Position numbers and translations under genes: made by a program
In this document: piece after piece, positions 29,333-39,023 of the stretch
Position numbering within the stretch: the first letter of the stretch is position 1
Layout: each line of letters starts with the position of its first letter
The notes under the pieces: generated by a model
What the model was told of the DNA's origin: nothing
Database searches by the model: none
Seen by the model: only the letters and a program-made list of their open reading frames with translations
DNA from: JANRIC01 sp033765345
GTDB taxonomy: Bacteria > Bacteroidota > Bacteroidia > Cytophagales > Microscillaceae
DNA length: 64,000 bases
Reading direction: 5' to 3'
Assembly: GCA_033765345.1 (NCBI GenBank)
Contig: JANRIC010000111.1
Span: 7,643 to 71,642, forward strand

Positions 29333-31279
29333 TGATTTATATTCTTTTTTATTTCTATTTTTTAATGCTTGTTTTTGTTCACCATCTGCATAAAGTTCAA
29401 AATTAGCAGGCATTGCTCTTAATAATTTAAAAAGAAAATCTAATGATTTCTCCGATTTATGAAGACTTGTTCCTGAAATATATAACTTTTTTAGTTTTAT
29501 AAGCTTCATAATATTTTCTGGAAGATCTGCCAATGGTTTATTATTAATTAAAAAAAGTTTTTCTAAGTTGGATAACCTATCAATAGAAGGGGATATTTGA
29601 CTAATTTGATTATTTGAAATATCTAAGGTAGTTAATTGATCAAGCTTAAATACTACTTCTGGGACTAAACTTAAGCCACATTGTTTCATTTCTAATTTCT
29701 TTAATTGGTCTTTTACGTAGATTAGATTATTCAGAGAGTTACCAATTCTATTGACAGAATGACCATTAATTATGAATTCTTTTTGTGGAAATAATGGAAT
29801 AGAATCATCTAATGCCTCTAAATAATTAATTAAAAGATCTGATTCATTTGGCTTGAAAAGACTTCGAGCAATCATCATTTTAGAAGATATAACAACAGGA
29901 GAGTTGTCACGATTAGAAACATTTTGATTTTCAGGTTTAGGGGGGGCAACTACTATATTAGTTTGTTTTTTGCCCGTATTATTGTCTTTTACAAAACTAA
30001 ACCGAGTTGAAGAAGCTCTTTTATTAAAACCTATCATCCTATTTTCTTTGTATTGGTTTAGTACTTTAAGAGTGATGGTGTCTGAGCCAAGCATTAGACG
30101 ATAATCGATATTTTTCCCTAGAAAACCAATAATAGAATCAAGTATTATAGCAGAACTTTCAGTTAAACGACCTTGTTCATCCCATTTCAAAGAATCAACT
30201 GTACCCTTGTGAATTTCAATCTTAGTAGATACAATGGCAGGCTTTTCTTTTAATTTGTCAAGTTCATCTTCAACTCCTTGCAGATTTTGTAAAAGTAGAG
30301 TGTCACCAGGTATGAGTCTATTCGCCTTTTTATAAGCTTCTTTTGCTAAGGTATAGTTTCCTATCTTGGTATAGCTATTCCCCTGGAAAAAATAGCAATA
30401 GAAAACATATTTTTTATTGTTAGAGTCTAGTCTAGTCGCACATTCTTTTAGCATCTCTGCTGTTTTAAGATAATCTTTTTTATAATAATGAATAGTAGCC
30501 TGCACAAATTCTGCCACCAAGCTTGCTTGCTCCCTTATGCTAAAATCAACGTTTTCAGGATCACGAATATCCAATTCTTGTATATTAGTAGATGATTTAT
30601 TACCTGATGGATTTGAGGATGCCAAATTAATATTCCCAGAAAGAATATCTAAATTTGTAAATCGGATTTTACAATAAAAAAGAGAATCAATTCCAACTAC
30701 ATCACGATTCCCATAAATAAAAATCCCTGAATAATTACAATATTTTTTGGTGTATTTTTTTATTGATTTTTCAAGATTCAAAGGCTTTTGATTTGATTCA
30801 ATATGTTTTTCTATTCCATAGGCATAAGCCATGGATTTAGAAATATTAGCATTTTCTAATAGACTATTAATACCAATTACTAAATTTTTTGAAAAAAGAT
30901 CGTTTTTTTTATTTTCAACAAAATCTGCTACTTGTATAATAATTTTTGCCTCCTGGTTAAAACATTTCGGATAAAAAAGAAGTACCCCTACTATTCCCAA
31001 TACAAAGACTCCTGCTATTATAAAGAAAGGGGATGTGTAGAATTTCTTTTTTTTCTTAGCTTGAGTGATTAATGATAAAGGTTTTTTATTATATTCTTTT
31101 TCTAACTCCTTGCCTAAAGACTCTCGGATTTTTTTCTTTTCCTCGATTTGTTTTTCAAGACGAATTTTTTCTGTAGGATTACTATCTGGCACATATATAC
31201 GTGCCCTTTCTAATTCATGCAAAACCTGTTCTATTTCCTCTAGCTCGTTAGTTAGATTATTAATTCTTTTTTGGCTCAT
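29312..31279 (-). CDS. Membrane-anchored coiled-coil/TPR/LRR protein (655 aa)
   Basis: Residues 1-65 form a charged coiled coil, resembling short adaptor-like N-terminal domains of Bacteroidota signalling proteins (inference). A lysine-rich stretch and one membrane helix (about 83-103) follow. Residues 260-335 hold TPR-like helices (YYKKDYLKTAEML, IGNYTLAKEAYKKA). Residues 520-620 hold leucine-rich repeats (LTTLDISNNQIS, LEKLFLINNKPLADLP, LKKLYISGTSLH). No catalytic domain was seen, so a scaffold or sensor is likely. It is more AT-rich than its neighbours and is convergent with the lipoprotein gene. Confidence 0.75.
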   Translation of the reverse strand: MSQKRINNLTNELEEIEQVLHELERARIYVPDSNPTEKIRLEKQIEEKKKIRESLGKELEKEYNKKPLSLITQAKKKKKFYTSPFFIIAGVFVLGIVGVLLFYPKCFNQEAKIIIQVADFVENKKNDLFSKNLVIGINSLLENANISKSMAYAYGIEKHIESNQKPLNLEKSIKKYTKKYCNYSGIFIYGNRDVVGIDSLFYCKIRFTNLDILSGNINLASSNPSGNKSSTNIQELDIRDPENVDFSIREQASLVAEFVQATIHYYKKDYLKTAEMLKECATRLDSNNKKYVFYCYFFQGNSYTKIGNYTLAKEAYKKANRLIPGDTLLLQNLQGVEDELDKLKEKPAIVSTKIEIHKGTVDSLKWDEQGRLTESSAIILDSIIGFLGKNIDYRLMLGSDTITLKVLNQYKENRMIGFNKRASSTRFSFVKDNNTGKKQTNIVVAPPKPENQNVSNRDNSPVVISSKMMIARSLFKPNESDLLINYLEALDDSIPLFPQKEFIINGHSVNRIGNSLNNLIYVKDQLKKLEMKQCGLSLVPEVVFKLDQLTTLDISNNQISQISPSIDRLSNLEKLFLINNKPLADLPENIMKLIKLKKLYISGTSLHKSEKSLDFLFKLLRAMPANFELYADGEQKQALKNRNKKEYKSLENKIK

Positions 31280-31398
31280 AACAGTAAGGATTTCTAATTT
31301 GAAGAAGCAAAATAGAAAATATTTATTATAAAATCTAATAATAAATTTAAATCATAAAATTTTAAAATTTCAACTTCTTTTATTTAATCTCTGGCAAC

Positions 31399-31485
31399 CT
31401 ATATCTCCCCAACAGACTCTTTTAACTCCCCCTCCTCCAATCTCCCCAACAAGCCTTTTAATCCAATAAACTCCACTTCTATAAA
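31399..31485 (-). pseudogene. Possible short gene remnant (minus strand)
   Basis: On the minus strand a coding-like tail reads MFIEVEFIGLKGLLGRLEEG and onward to TAG at 31399-31401. It appears as C/T-rich direct repeats on the plus strand. Its upstream continuation is out of frame. Probably the 3' end of a lost gene; no family recognised. Confidence 0.25.
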
Positions 31486-31694
31486 CATACCCTCCTTGCA
31501 TTTTTCAAGCTTTGGAGATACTTACTCATCATTGACTATATAAATCTATGGTCTATGGACTAAACACAGGGATAAAAAAGCCCCCCCTTTTGCCATCCGA
31601 GCAAATCCTGAAAAAAAGGAAAAAACCACCGCGAAATCCCCCATGCTACCATACAAAAAAACGATTTTTTTGCACTTACTGGTTTGCTGATTGA

Positions 31695-32033
31695 CAATAC
31701 AAAATAACCCCACGACATTGCTTTGTAAAATTTGAAGAAATCTCACAAAAATATGGTCGGAAAGTACAAAAAACCGATTCTCAGTACGTCAAACTTACTT
31801 GCTACATCCAAACGGTCTTCTCCAAAAATTATCCAGGGCTGTATGGGCTTTATGGGTATTTGTGTTAAAACAATTGCTAAAATAGGTATTAAACCCTAGT
31901 GGCTGGTAGGGGTTTCCATATAATAAAGGCAGCAAAATTCTTACCATTTACCGATGTGAATCCCAAACACAACTACATCTGCCGCATCAAAGACATTCAA
32001 ACTTATGTTATTTTACTACAAGATCATTTTTAG
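31695..32033 (+). pseudogene. Possible decayed gene in the 1.3-kb spacer
   Basis: Two coding-like fragments lie in the same phase (31695-31868 and 31893-32033), both without ATG and separated by stops: FEEISQKYGRKVQKTDSQYV...NYPGLYGLYGYLC, and FLPFTDVNPKHNYICRIKDI...LLQDHF. Composition looks protein-like but no family is recognised. The rest of 31280-32576 is AT-rich without supported genes, apart from the motif at 32333. Confidence 0.25.
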
Positions 32034-32332
32034 ATAAATTAAGAAAGTCAAAGACCCGAAGTGCTTTTTTGAAAGGCTTTCTTACACGTCTGATTTTTTA
32101 AAGCATAAGTGAATAATAGCATTTATTTATCCTTGATACTGGTGAATTTGGGATACAATCTAAAAAAGTAAATATCTTTAATTCAGGTAGTTAGCAGTGT
32201 TACATTCCCAAAATGTAAAAAATTTTCCCAAAAATCATCTCATTATTACACTTCTCCGATGAACGTCATCCCTTAAAAAATAGCTGACCGAGGAAAGTAA
32301 AAATTTAAAGCCCCATAATTATTGACAAATAC

Positions 32333-32343
32333 CTGATAATCAA
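32333..32343. promoter_or_regulatory. CTGATAATCAA motif upstream of the 1964-aa secreted protein
   Basis: Identical to the motif at 11005 and 57475, 234 bp upstream of the ATG at 32577. Binding function is inferred only. Confidence 0.35.
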
Positions 32344-32576
32344 TATTTTATTTTTGAATTCATAAAATATCACCCGTGCTTTTTTATTTGCGAATCAAGT
32401 GAATGTTTTTTTTAGGAAATAAAACCTAGACCTGAAAAGTATTGCTCCCCCTAAAAATAACACAGACACATGCTTTAAAACCTTACCCGACAGATCAGGG
32501 CGGAACTGCCATCTAAGTAACTGATTCATAATGACCTCGTTTCTCAAACTATCAATACAATCAAAAAATATTAATT

Positions 32577-35500
32577 ATGAATATTATGCTACTTTCCAAG
32601 AAAATTTGGCTTACCTGCATGCTTCTACTAGGGCTTCGGCTTTGGGCAGAGGCTCAGGTTGTTACAAATTTTACCCTTGTGAATGCGGATAACGAACAGG
32701 ATATCGGTCTGCTTACAAACGGAGGTCTCATCAATCTCGCCACCTTACCTACAAACAATTTGAACATTCGGGTGAATACCAACCCCGCTGTGGTAGGAAG
32801 TGTATCCATTAACTTAAACAATGGGAGTATCTTGCGCATAGAAAATGCTGCTCCTTATGCCCTGGAAGGGGATGACAATGGGAATTACAGACCCTGGATT
32901 CCTGCCTTGGGTGCTTATAATTTAAAAGCCAGGGCTTATTCACAGGGGCAGGCTTTGGGGCAGGCCGGTCCAGAAGTAAGCATCAATTTTACGGTGATTC
33001 GGGAAAATCCCCCCCTGCCCCCAGCAAATCTTCTGGCAAATGCCCTGAATTCAGGCAGTATACAGCTTTCTTGGGAAGATAAGTCAGCCAACGAAACAAA
33101 CTTTCTTGTAGAGTTTGCATCCAGTGCGAACGGCAATTTTACACAACTCGCTTCTTTGGGAGCAAATACGACACAGTTTACCCATACCGGACTTAACCCT
33201 GGGCAAAGTGTGTGGTATCGAGTAAAAGCCAAAGGCACTAATTTGGAATCGGCTTATACCAACACGGCTACCGCCACTACGCCCAACGCTAGCAATCAAT
33301 TGTCGGTGACTTCTCTTACATTAATCAATGCCGACAACAATCAGCCGATTACCCAACTGACCGAAGGTTTACAATTGGATGTATCGGGCTTGCCCTCCAC
33401 CAATTTGAGTATTCACGCTCTCACCAATGGAGGCGAAAGCGTAAGAATGATCCTAAGTGGTGCATTAAGCCATAATCAAGTAGAAAGCCTTGAGCCTTAC
33501 GCGCTTTTTGGCGATGATCCCAATGCAAATGGAGGAAGAAATTTTATCGGAAGAACTTTTTCATTGGGAAATTATACGATCAGCGTGACACCTTATGCTT
33601 TGAATAGTGCTACCGGAGACCCAGGCACCACACTAAACATTAACTTTAGCCTCATAAACCCTTCTCCAATCACTTATAGCTTGAGCCTAAGCAATGATGG
33701 TAAAGGAACCGCAGCCGCCAATCCTCAAGGGCCTTATGCACCCAATACATCAGTCACAGCCACTGCTACACCCAATACAGGCAACCAGTTCGTCAACTGG
33801 ACCAATACAGCTGGTATAGTAGTCAGTACCACCAATCCTTACACGTTTGCCATCAATGCCAACACTTCGCTGAAAGCCAATTTCCAAGCAATCCCTCCAG
33901 CAACTTATACCCTGACCCTCACCAATGATGGAAAGGGCACAGCATCCGTTAACCCTGCCGGACCTTACACTGCCGGAACCTCCATTACACTCACTGCTAC
34001 GCCCAATACAGGCTATCAATTTGCCAATTGGACTAATAACAACGGCTCGTTGATCAGCACGGCTAATCCTTATACTTTTGCTATCAATAGCAACCAAAGC
34101 CTCAAAGCTAATTTTAATGCAATCCCAGCCGGGCCTGCCGTGGTTAGCTTTACCTTAATCAATGCCCTGAATGATCAGGATATACTCACTATCCCAAATG
34201 GAGGCACGATTGATCTTACCACATTAGCTACCAATCAACTCAATATTAGAGCCAATACCAGCGGTACGATAGGAAGTATCGCTTTTCAACTCACAGGGGC
34301 TTTGGTGAGAACACAAACCGAAAGCGGTGCCCCCTATGCACTTTATGGAGATAATGCCGGAGACTATTATGCCCAGGCTTTTGTTGCAGGTGCATATACG
34401 CTGACGGCTACTCCTTATTCTCTTGCAGGTGCTCAGGGAAGCACTGGTACGCCCCTTATCGTGAGCTTTACTATGAGCCATGGAGGCGGACCTGTCATCG
34501 TGAACAACCCTCCTGTGATCAGCAATCCAGGAAACCAAACCAATGCCGAAGGAAATATAGTGAATCTCCCTATCTCTGCCAATGATGGAGATACAGACCA
34601 AACACAAAGCCTTACCTACAGTGCCTCAGGCTTACCTCTTGGATTAAGCATTAATCCTACTACTGGAGTCATCTCAGGTACTGTACTGGAACCTAGCACC
34701 GGAACCGATAACGGAGCTTTTGTGGAAAATAACGGACTGGTCATCATGGAAGTAGAATCGGCTGCGATCAAAAGCGGTTGGATAAAAAAAGCCGATGGCA
34801 GTATCAATTACTACGAAGCCACAGTGGATAATTTCAATAGCGTCAATGCAAACACGACACTAGATTACAGCATTCAAATTAATAATCCTGGGATTTATCG
34901 CATCGTCTGGAGATCCAGAATCAATGCCGGAAATAGTGCTACCGATCATAATGACAACTGGATGAAGCTCCACAATAATGCAGACGCTACCTTTTTTGCC
35001 TTCAAAGGAACTCCTGCCAATGAAGCAGCACTCCAAACAGCCCTAAACAACAAAACCGTACTTTATCCTGGAGGTAGCGGACTTACGCCCAACCCCGCCG
35101 GTATAAGCGTGTCGGGGTATTTCAAAATATACATGAACACCCTCAATACCTGGATTTGGAGATCAGTAACCAGTGACAATGACCCCCACGACATTTATGT
35201 CAAATTTGACAAAGCCGGAACCTATACCCTACAAATCGGCAATCGCTCCGCTGGCCACGCCATTGACAAATTAGCCCTCTATCGGGTCAATAATTATGGC
35301 TATAATTACAACAATAATTTAGATTTGCTGGCTGCCTTAGCAGAATCTCAAAGAGGTGGCGCAGGAAGCCCCGGCGCAGCCGCCAATAGCCCTTACAATA
35401 CAACTATCACAGTGACCGATAACGGTAACCCTCCCAAAAGTAGCACCATCAATTTCACTTGGTTTATTACCGATGCCAACTCCGTAAGCCTCACAAGCCC

Positions 35501-38471
35501 CAGCAATCTTACCGCTCAAGCATTGGCTACAGATCAGGTACGCATTACCTGGCAAGATAATTCAGGGAATGAAAATAATTTTATTCTGGAGACTTCCGGC
35601 TCGACCTCCGGCCCTTTTACCGAACTTGCCGTACTGCCCTCCAATACAACGCAGTACACGCACAGAGGCCTTGCCCCAGGGCAAAAAGTAGTTTATCGGG
35701 TCAAAGCACGAAATGCAACCCAAGAATCTGCTTACTCCAACGTATATCAGGTGCAATCTTTCCCAAGCCCTCTGGCACCCCAGAATCTAAGCACATCTCA
35801 AATCACCAACAATTCACTGCTGCTTTCCTGGACACCCAGTGCCTTCGGAGAGGTTTATGTCATTGAGCAATCTACTCAGGCAAATACCGGATTCAGCAAA
35901 GTAGCCACAGTCAATTGGGGGACTAACCAAACCCAAATCAATGGACTGACCGCAAACACAATTTATTATTTCCGTGCCTCTACCGAATATAAAGGTCTTT
36001 CCTCCGCAGCAAGTAATACCGCTACTGCCACCACAGGCAGCGGAAGCGGTACTACACAGCAGGTGGTGAGCCTCACCCTGATCAATGCCGATACCGATGC
36101 GGAAATTGGGCTGCTTCAAGAAGGAGATACCATTAATTTGGCAGTCTTGGGAACTAGTAATCTAAGTGTAAGAGCCAATACCAACCCTGCTACCGTGGGA
36201 AGTGTAGGCTTTACTTATGATAATATTGAAAATTTCCAGATTGAAAATACTGCCCCCTACACCATTCGCGGAGATGCAGGCAGCGATTATTATCCCTGGG
36301 TACCCACACTAGGACTGCACAAACTCGTAGTTACACCTTACAGTGCCTCCGCAGCCGGAGGCACCGCCGGAACAGCACTAGCAGTCAACTTTACGGTCAT
36401 AAACCAAAGCGGAAATACTGACCCCCAACCAAACGAGCCGCCTGTACTTAGCGGAGAGTTTAAAAAATGGCATAAACTTACCATCTCTTTCTTCGGACCC
36501 CAAAGCAGCGAACAGGATGCCGATAATCCTTTCCTTCATTACCGATTGAATGTCACTTTCCGAAATGGAAATAAAACTTACGTAGTTCCTGGTTATTATG
36601 CGGCTGACGGTCAGGCAGGTGAAACCAGTGCCAGCAGCGGAAATGTATGGAAAGTACATTTTAGCCCTGATGAAATCGGCGAGTGGTCATTCAGTGCCTC
36701 TTTTAGAAAAGGAAATAATATCGCCATAGACGAAAACCCCAATGCTGGTCAAGCCCTCGATTTTGACGGGCAAAGCGGTACATTTATCATCAACCCCTCC
36801 GATAAAATAGGGAAAGACCTCCGCGCACGCGGCCGACTCAATTACGTAAACGGACATTATCTACAGTTTAAAGATAGTGGCGAATATTTCCTCAAAGGTG
36901 GCGCAGATAGCCCCGAAAACTTCCTCGCTTACCGCGAATTTGACGGTACTTACACCCACGGCACTACCGATTATACCAAAACCTACAGCGCTCACCTCCA
37001 AGATTGGAACAGCGAAAGCCCCACCTGGAAAGGCGGCAAAGGAAAAGGAATCATCGGTGCTCTGAACTACCTGGCTTCCGAAGGCATGAACTCTGTTTAC
37101 TTCCTTACTATGAATGTAAATGGCGACGGTAAAGACGTTTGGCCTTGGACATCTCATACAGAGCGTTACCGATTTGATGTGTCTAAGCTAGACCAATGGG
37201 AGATGGTATTCAGCCACATGGATCAATTAGGAATTATGATGCACATACTTACCCAAGAAACCGAAAACGACCTGCTGCTCGATGGTGGTTACCTGGGTAC
37301 ACAGCGTAAATTATATTATCGAGAATTGATCGCCCGATTTAGCCACCACTTGGCCATCAACTGGAACTTGGGCGAAGAAAACGACATCTATCAGGCACTT
37401 CCCGACCCAAACAATGCACAGTTGAAGAATTACTCAAGCTACTTCAAAAGAATAGACCCCTACAAAAGCTATGTCAATGTACATACTTATCCAGGGCAGC
37501 AAAACAACGTGTATGAAGACCTACTCGGATACGCAGACTTTAACGGAGCTTCCCTACAAATCGGTAATACCTCCGGCGTACACAATGAAGTAATCAAATG
37601 GGTAAATCTGTCGGCTCAAAGCGGCCTCAAATGGGTCGTCAATCTGGATGAAATCGGACCCGCCAACAATGGTGTAGTACCCGATGCCAATGACTTCTGG
37701 CACGATGCCGTACGCAAACAAGCCCTCTGGGGAACGCTCATGGGCGGCGGCGGTGGCGTAGAATGGTATTTCGGTTATTCCTTCCCCAATAGTGACCTGA
37801 CCTGCCAAGACTGGAGATCCAGAGATAATTTGTGGAACCTAACCCGGTATGCCCTCGAGTTTTTCCAAACATACCTACCCTTCTGGGAAATGAGCAGCCA
37901 GGATGCCCTGACCTCTGCCACCAACGACTACTGCTTTGCCAAACCCGGAGAAGCGTATCTGGTCTATCTGCCCGATGGAGGCTCCACCAATCTAAACTTT
38001 GGCAGCAACACCGGCGATTATACCGTGATGTGGTTTAACCCACGTAGTGGAGAAACCTGGCAAGATAAAAATATGACCGTCAGCACCACTCAGAATATAA
38101 TCAAGGTAGGTCCTCCCCCAAGCAGTATTACAAGCGACTGGGCTGTACTGATCCGTAAAAATGATTTTGTGGTAGCCAATACCTCGGTTTCATCGACTGT
38201 TCAGGATGTTTCTCAGGCAGTATTCCCGAACCCATCAAGCTATCATACCAATTTTATCGTCAAACCGGTACAAAGCGGAGATGTGCGAATCACCATTACA
38301 AGCATGGAAGCCGTAGTAATGGATAAAATCATCATTGATGTACCCGCAGGCGAGCAAACCATCACGCTCCAAACTCACGGTGTACCCGATGGTGCTTATA
38401 CCTATCAGGTAAGCTATCCGGGACTCGACGGTACAGTGACCGAAAGCGGAAGACTTTTTATTTTACACTAA
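32577..38471 (+). CDS. Modular secreted glycoside-hydrolase-like protein with T9SS sorting domain (1964 aa)
   Basis: The signal peptide ends at RLWAEAQ. Domains in order (approximate residues): four copies of a beta module with the motif LINADxxxxI (28-140, 245-355, 518-630, 1160-1275), FN3 (143-232), two InlB-like bacterial repeats (361-515), an Ig-like domain split by a carbohydrate-binding-like insertion (645-697, insertion 700-925, 930-962), and two FN3 (970-1150). DUF5060 (1291-1395) and a TIM-barrel glycosidase-like domain (1400-1780) follow. WNLGEEN (Glu1600/1601) and NLDEIG (Glu1692) are candidate acid/base and nucleophile. A C-terminal beta domain and a T9SS sorting domain (PNPS) end it. 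Probably a surface or secreted polysaccharide hydrolase; the substrate is unknown. Confidence 0.88.
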   Translation: MNIMLLSKKIWLTCMLLLGLRLWAEAQVVTNFTLVNADNEQDIGLLTNGGLINLATLPTNNLNIRVNTNPAVVGSVSINLNNGSILRIENAAPYALEGDDNGNYRPWIPALGAYNLKARAYSQGQALGQAGPEVSINFTVIRENPPLPPANLLANALNSGSIQLSWEDKSANETNFLVEFASSANGNFTQLASLGANTTQFTHTGLNPGQSVWYRVKAKGTNLESAYTNTATATTPNASNQLSVTSLTLINADNNQPITQLTEGLQLDVSGLPSTNLSIHALTNGGESVRMILSGALSHNQVESLEPYALFGDDPNANGGRNFIGRTFSLGNYTISVTPYALNSATGDPGTTLNINFSLINPSPITYSLSLSNDGKGTAAANPQGPYAPNTSVTATATPNTGNQFVNWTNTAGIVVSTTNPYTFAINANTSLKANFQAIPPATYTLTLTNDGKGTASVNPAGPYTAGTSITLTATPNTGYQFANWTNNNGSLISTANPYTFAINSNQSLKANFNAIPAGPAVVSFTLINALNDQDILTIPNGGTIDLTTLATNQLNIRANTSGTIGSIAFQLTGALVRTQTESGAPYALYGDNAGDYYAQAFVAGAYTLTATPYSLAGAQGSTGTPLIVSFTMSHGGGPVIVNNPPVISNPGNQTNAEGNIVNLPISANDGDTDQTQSLTYSASGLPLGLSINPTTGVISGTVLEPSTGTDNGAFVENNGLVIMEVESAAIKSGWIKKADGSINYYEATVDNFNSVNANTTLDYSIQINNPGIYRIVWRSRINAGNSATDHNDNWMKLHNNADATFFAFKGTPANEAALQTALNNKTVLYPGGSGLTPNPAGISVSGYFKIYMNTLNTWIWRSVTSDNDPHDIYVKFDKAGTYTLQIGNRSAGHAIDKLALYRVNNYGYNYNNNLDLLAALAESQRGGAGSPGAAANSPYNTTITVTDNGNPPKSSTINFTWFITDANSVSLTSPSNLTAQALATDQVRITWQDNSGNENNFILETSGSTSGPFTELAVLPSNTTQYTHRGLAPGQKVVYRVKARNATQESAYSNVYQVQSFPSPLAPQNLSTSQITNNSLLLSWTPSAFGEVYVIEQSTQANTGFSKVATVNWGTNQTQINGLTANTIYYFRASTEYKGLSSAASNTATATTGSGSGTTQQVVSLTLINADTDAEIGLLQEGDTINLAVLGTSNLSVRANTNPATVGSVGFTYDNIENFQIENTAPYTIRGDAGSDYYPWVPTLGLHKLVVTPYSASAAGGTAGTALAVNFTVINQSGNTDPQPNEPPVLSGEFKKWHKLTISFFGPQSSEQDADNPFLHYRLNVTFRNGNKTYVVPGYYAADGQAGETSASSGNVWKVHFSPDEIGEWSFSASFRKGNNIAIDENPNAGQALDFDGQSGTFIINPSDKIGKDLRARGRLNYVNGHYLQFKDSGEYFLKGGADSPENFLAYREFDGTYTHGTTDYTKTYSAHLQDWNSESPTWKGGKGKGIIGALNYLASEGMNSVYFLTMNVNGDGKDVWPWTSHTERYRFDVSKLDQWEMVFSHMDQLGIMMHILTQETENDLLLDGGYLGTQRKLYYRELIARFSHHLAINWNLGEENDIYQALPDPNNAQLKNYSSYFKRIDPYKSYVNVHTYPGQQNNVYEDLLGYADFNGASLQIGNTSGVHNEVIKWVNLSAQSGLKWVVNLDEIGPANNGVVPDANDFWHDAVRKQALWGTLMGGGGGVEWYFGYSFPNSDLTCQDWRSRDNLWNLTRYALEFFQTYLPFWEMSSQDALTSATNDYCFAKPGEAYLVYLPDGGSTNLNFGSNTGDYTVMWFNPRSGETWQDKNMTVSTTQNIIKVGPPPSSITSDWAVLIRKNDFVVANTSVSSTVQDVSQAVFPNPSSYHTNFIVKPVQSGDVRITITSMEAVVMDKIIIDVPAGEQTITLQTHGVPDGAYTYQVSYPGLDGTVTESGRLFILH

Positions 38472-38500
38472 TCTACATAAACCCTCATCTCAGTAAAAAA

Positions 38501-38528
38501 GGCAGCCTGTTTTAGGCTGCTTTTTTTT
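38501..38528 (+). terminator. Intrinsic terminator of the 1964-aa gene
   Basis: GCAGCC/GGCTGC stem with a 7-nt loop followed by eight T, 30 bp after the stop at 38471. Confidence 0.9.
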
Positions 38529-38539
38529 GCCTTGGAGCT

Positions 38540-38955
38540 TTGGAAAAATTTGGAAACGCCCCGCAGTTCAGTTTGATCGTTTTGGAAAATTCAGAAACGC
38601 CCCGCAGTTCAGTTTGATCGTTTTGGAAAATTTAGAACCGCCCCGCAGTTCAGTTTGATCGTTTTGGAAAATTTGGAAACGCCTCGCAGTTCGGTTTGAT
38701 GGTTTTGGGAAATTTGGAAACGCCCCGCAGTTCGGTTTGATGGTTTTGGGAAATTTGGAAACGCCCCGCAGTTCAGTTTGATCGTTTTGGAAAATTTAGA
38801 AACGCCCCGCAGTTCAGTTTGATCGTTTTGGAAAATTTAGAAACGCCCCGCAGTTTGGTTTGAAGGTTTTGGGAAATTTGGAAACGCCCCGCAGTTCAGT
38901 TTGAAGGTTTTGGAAAATTTGGAAACGCCCCGCAGTTCAGTTTGAAGATTTTGGA
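38540..38955. repeat. 41-bp minisatellite, ten copies
   Basis: The core CGCCCCGCAG starts at 38557, 38598, 38639, 38680, 38721, 38762, 38803, 38844, 38885 and 38926, an exact 41-bp period. Each unit also carries GGAAAATTT and CAGTTCAGTTTGA with a few point differences. It lies between a terminator and the DUF6261 gene and codes for nothing evident. Confidence 0.97.
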
Positions 38956-39023
38956 AAAATAATTCTAGGAAAATCGCAAGCTTTGTTTTAACTTGTGTTT
39001 AAAAATTAATCATTCAATCATAC

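Noticed and set aside
31546..31746. Minus-strand ORF of 66 codons
   Set aside because: No family resemblance, and coding-like text lies on the other strand in part of it; treated as chance.
38540..38955. CRISPR array
   Set aside because: Units are contiguous 41-bp repeats without unique spacers, and no cas genes are nearby.
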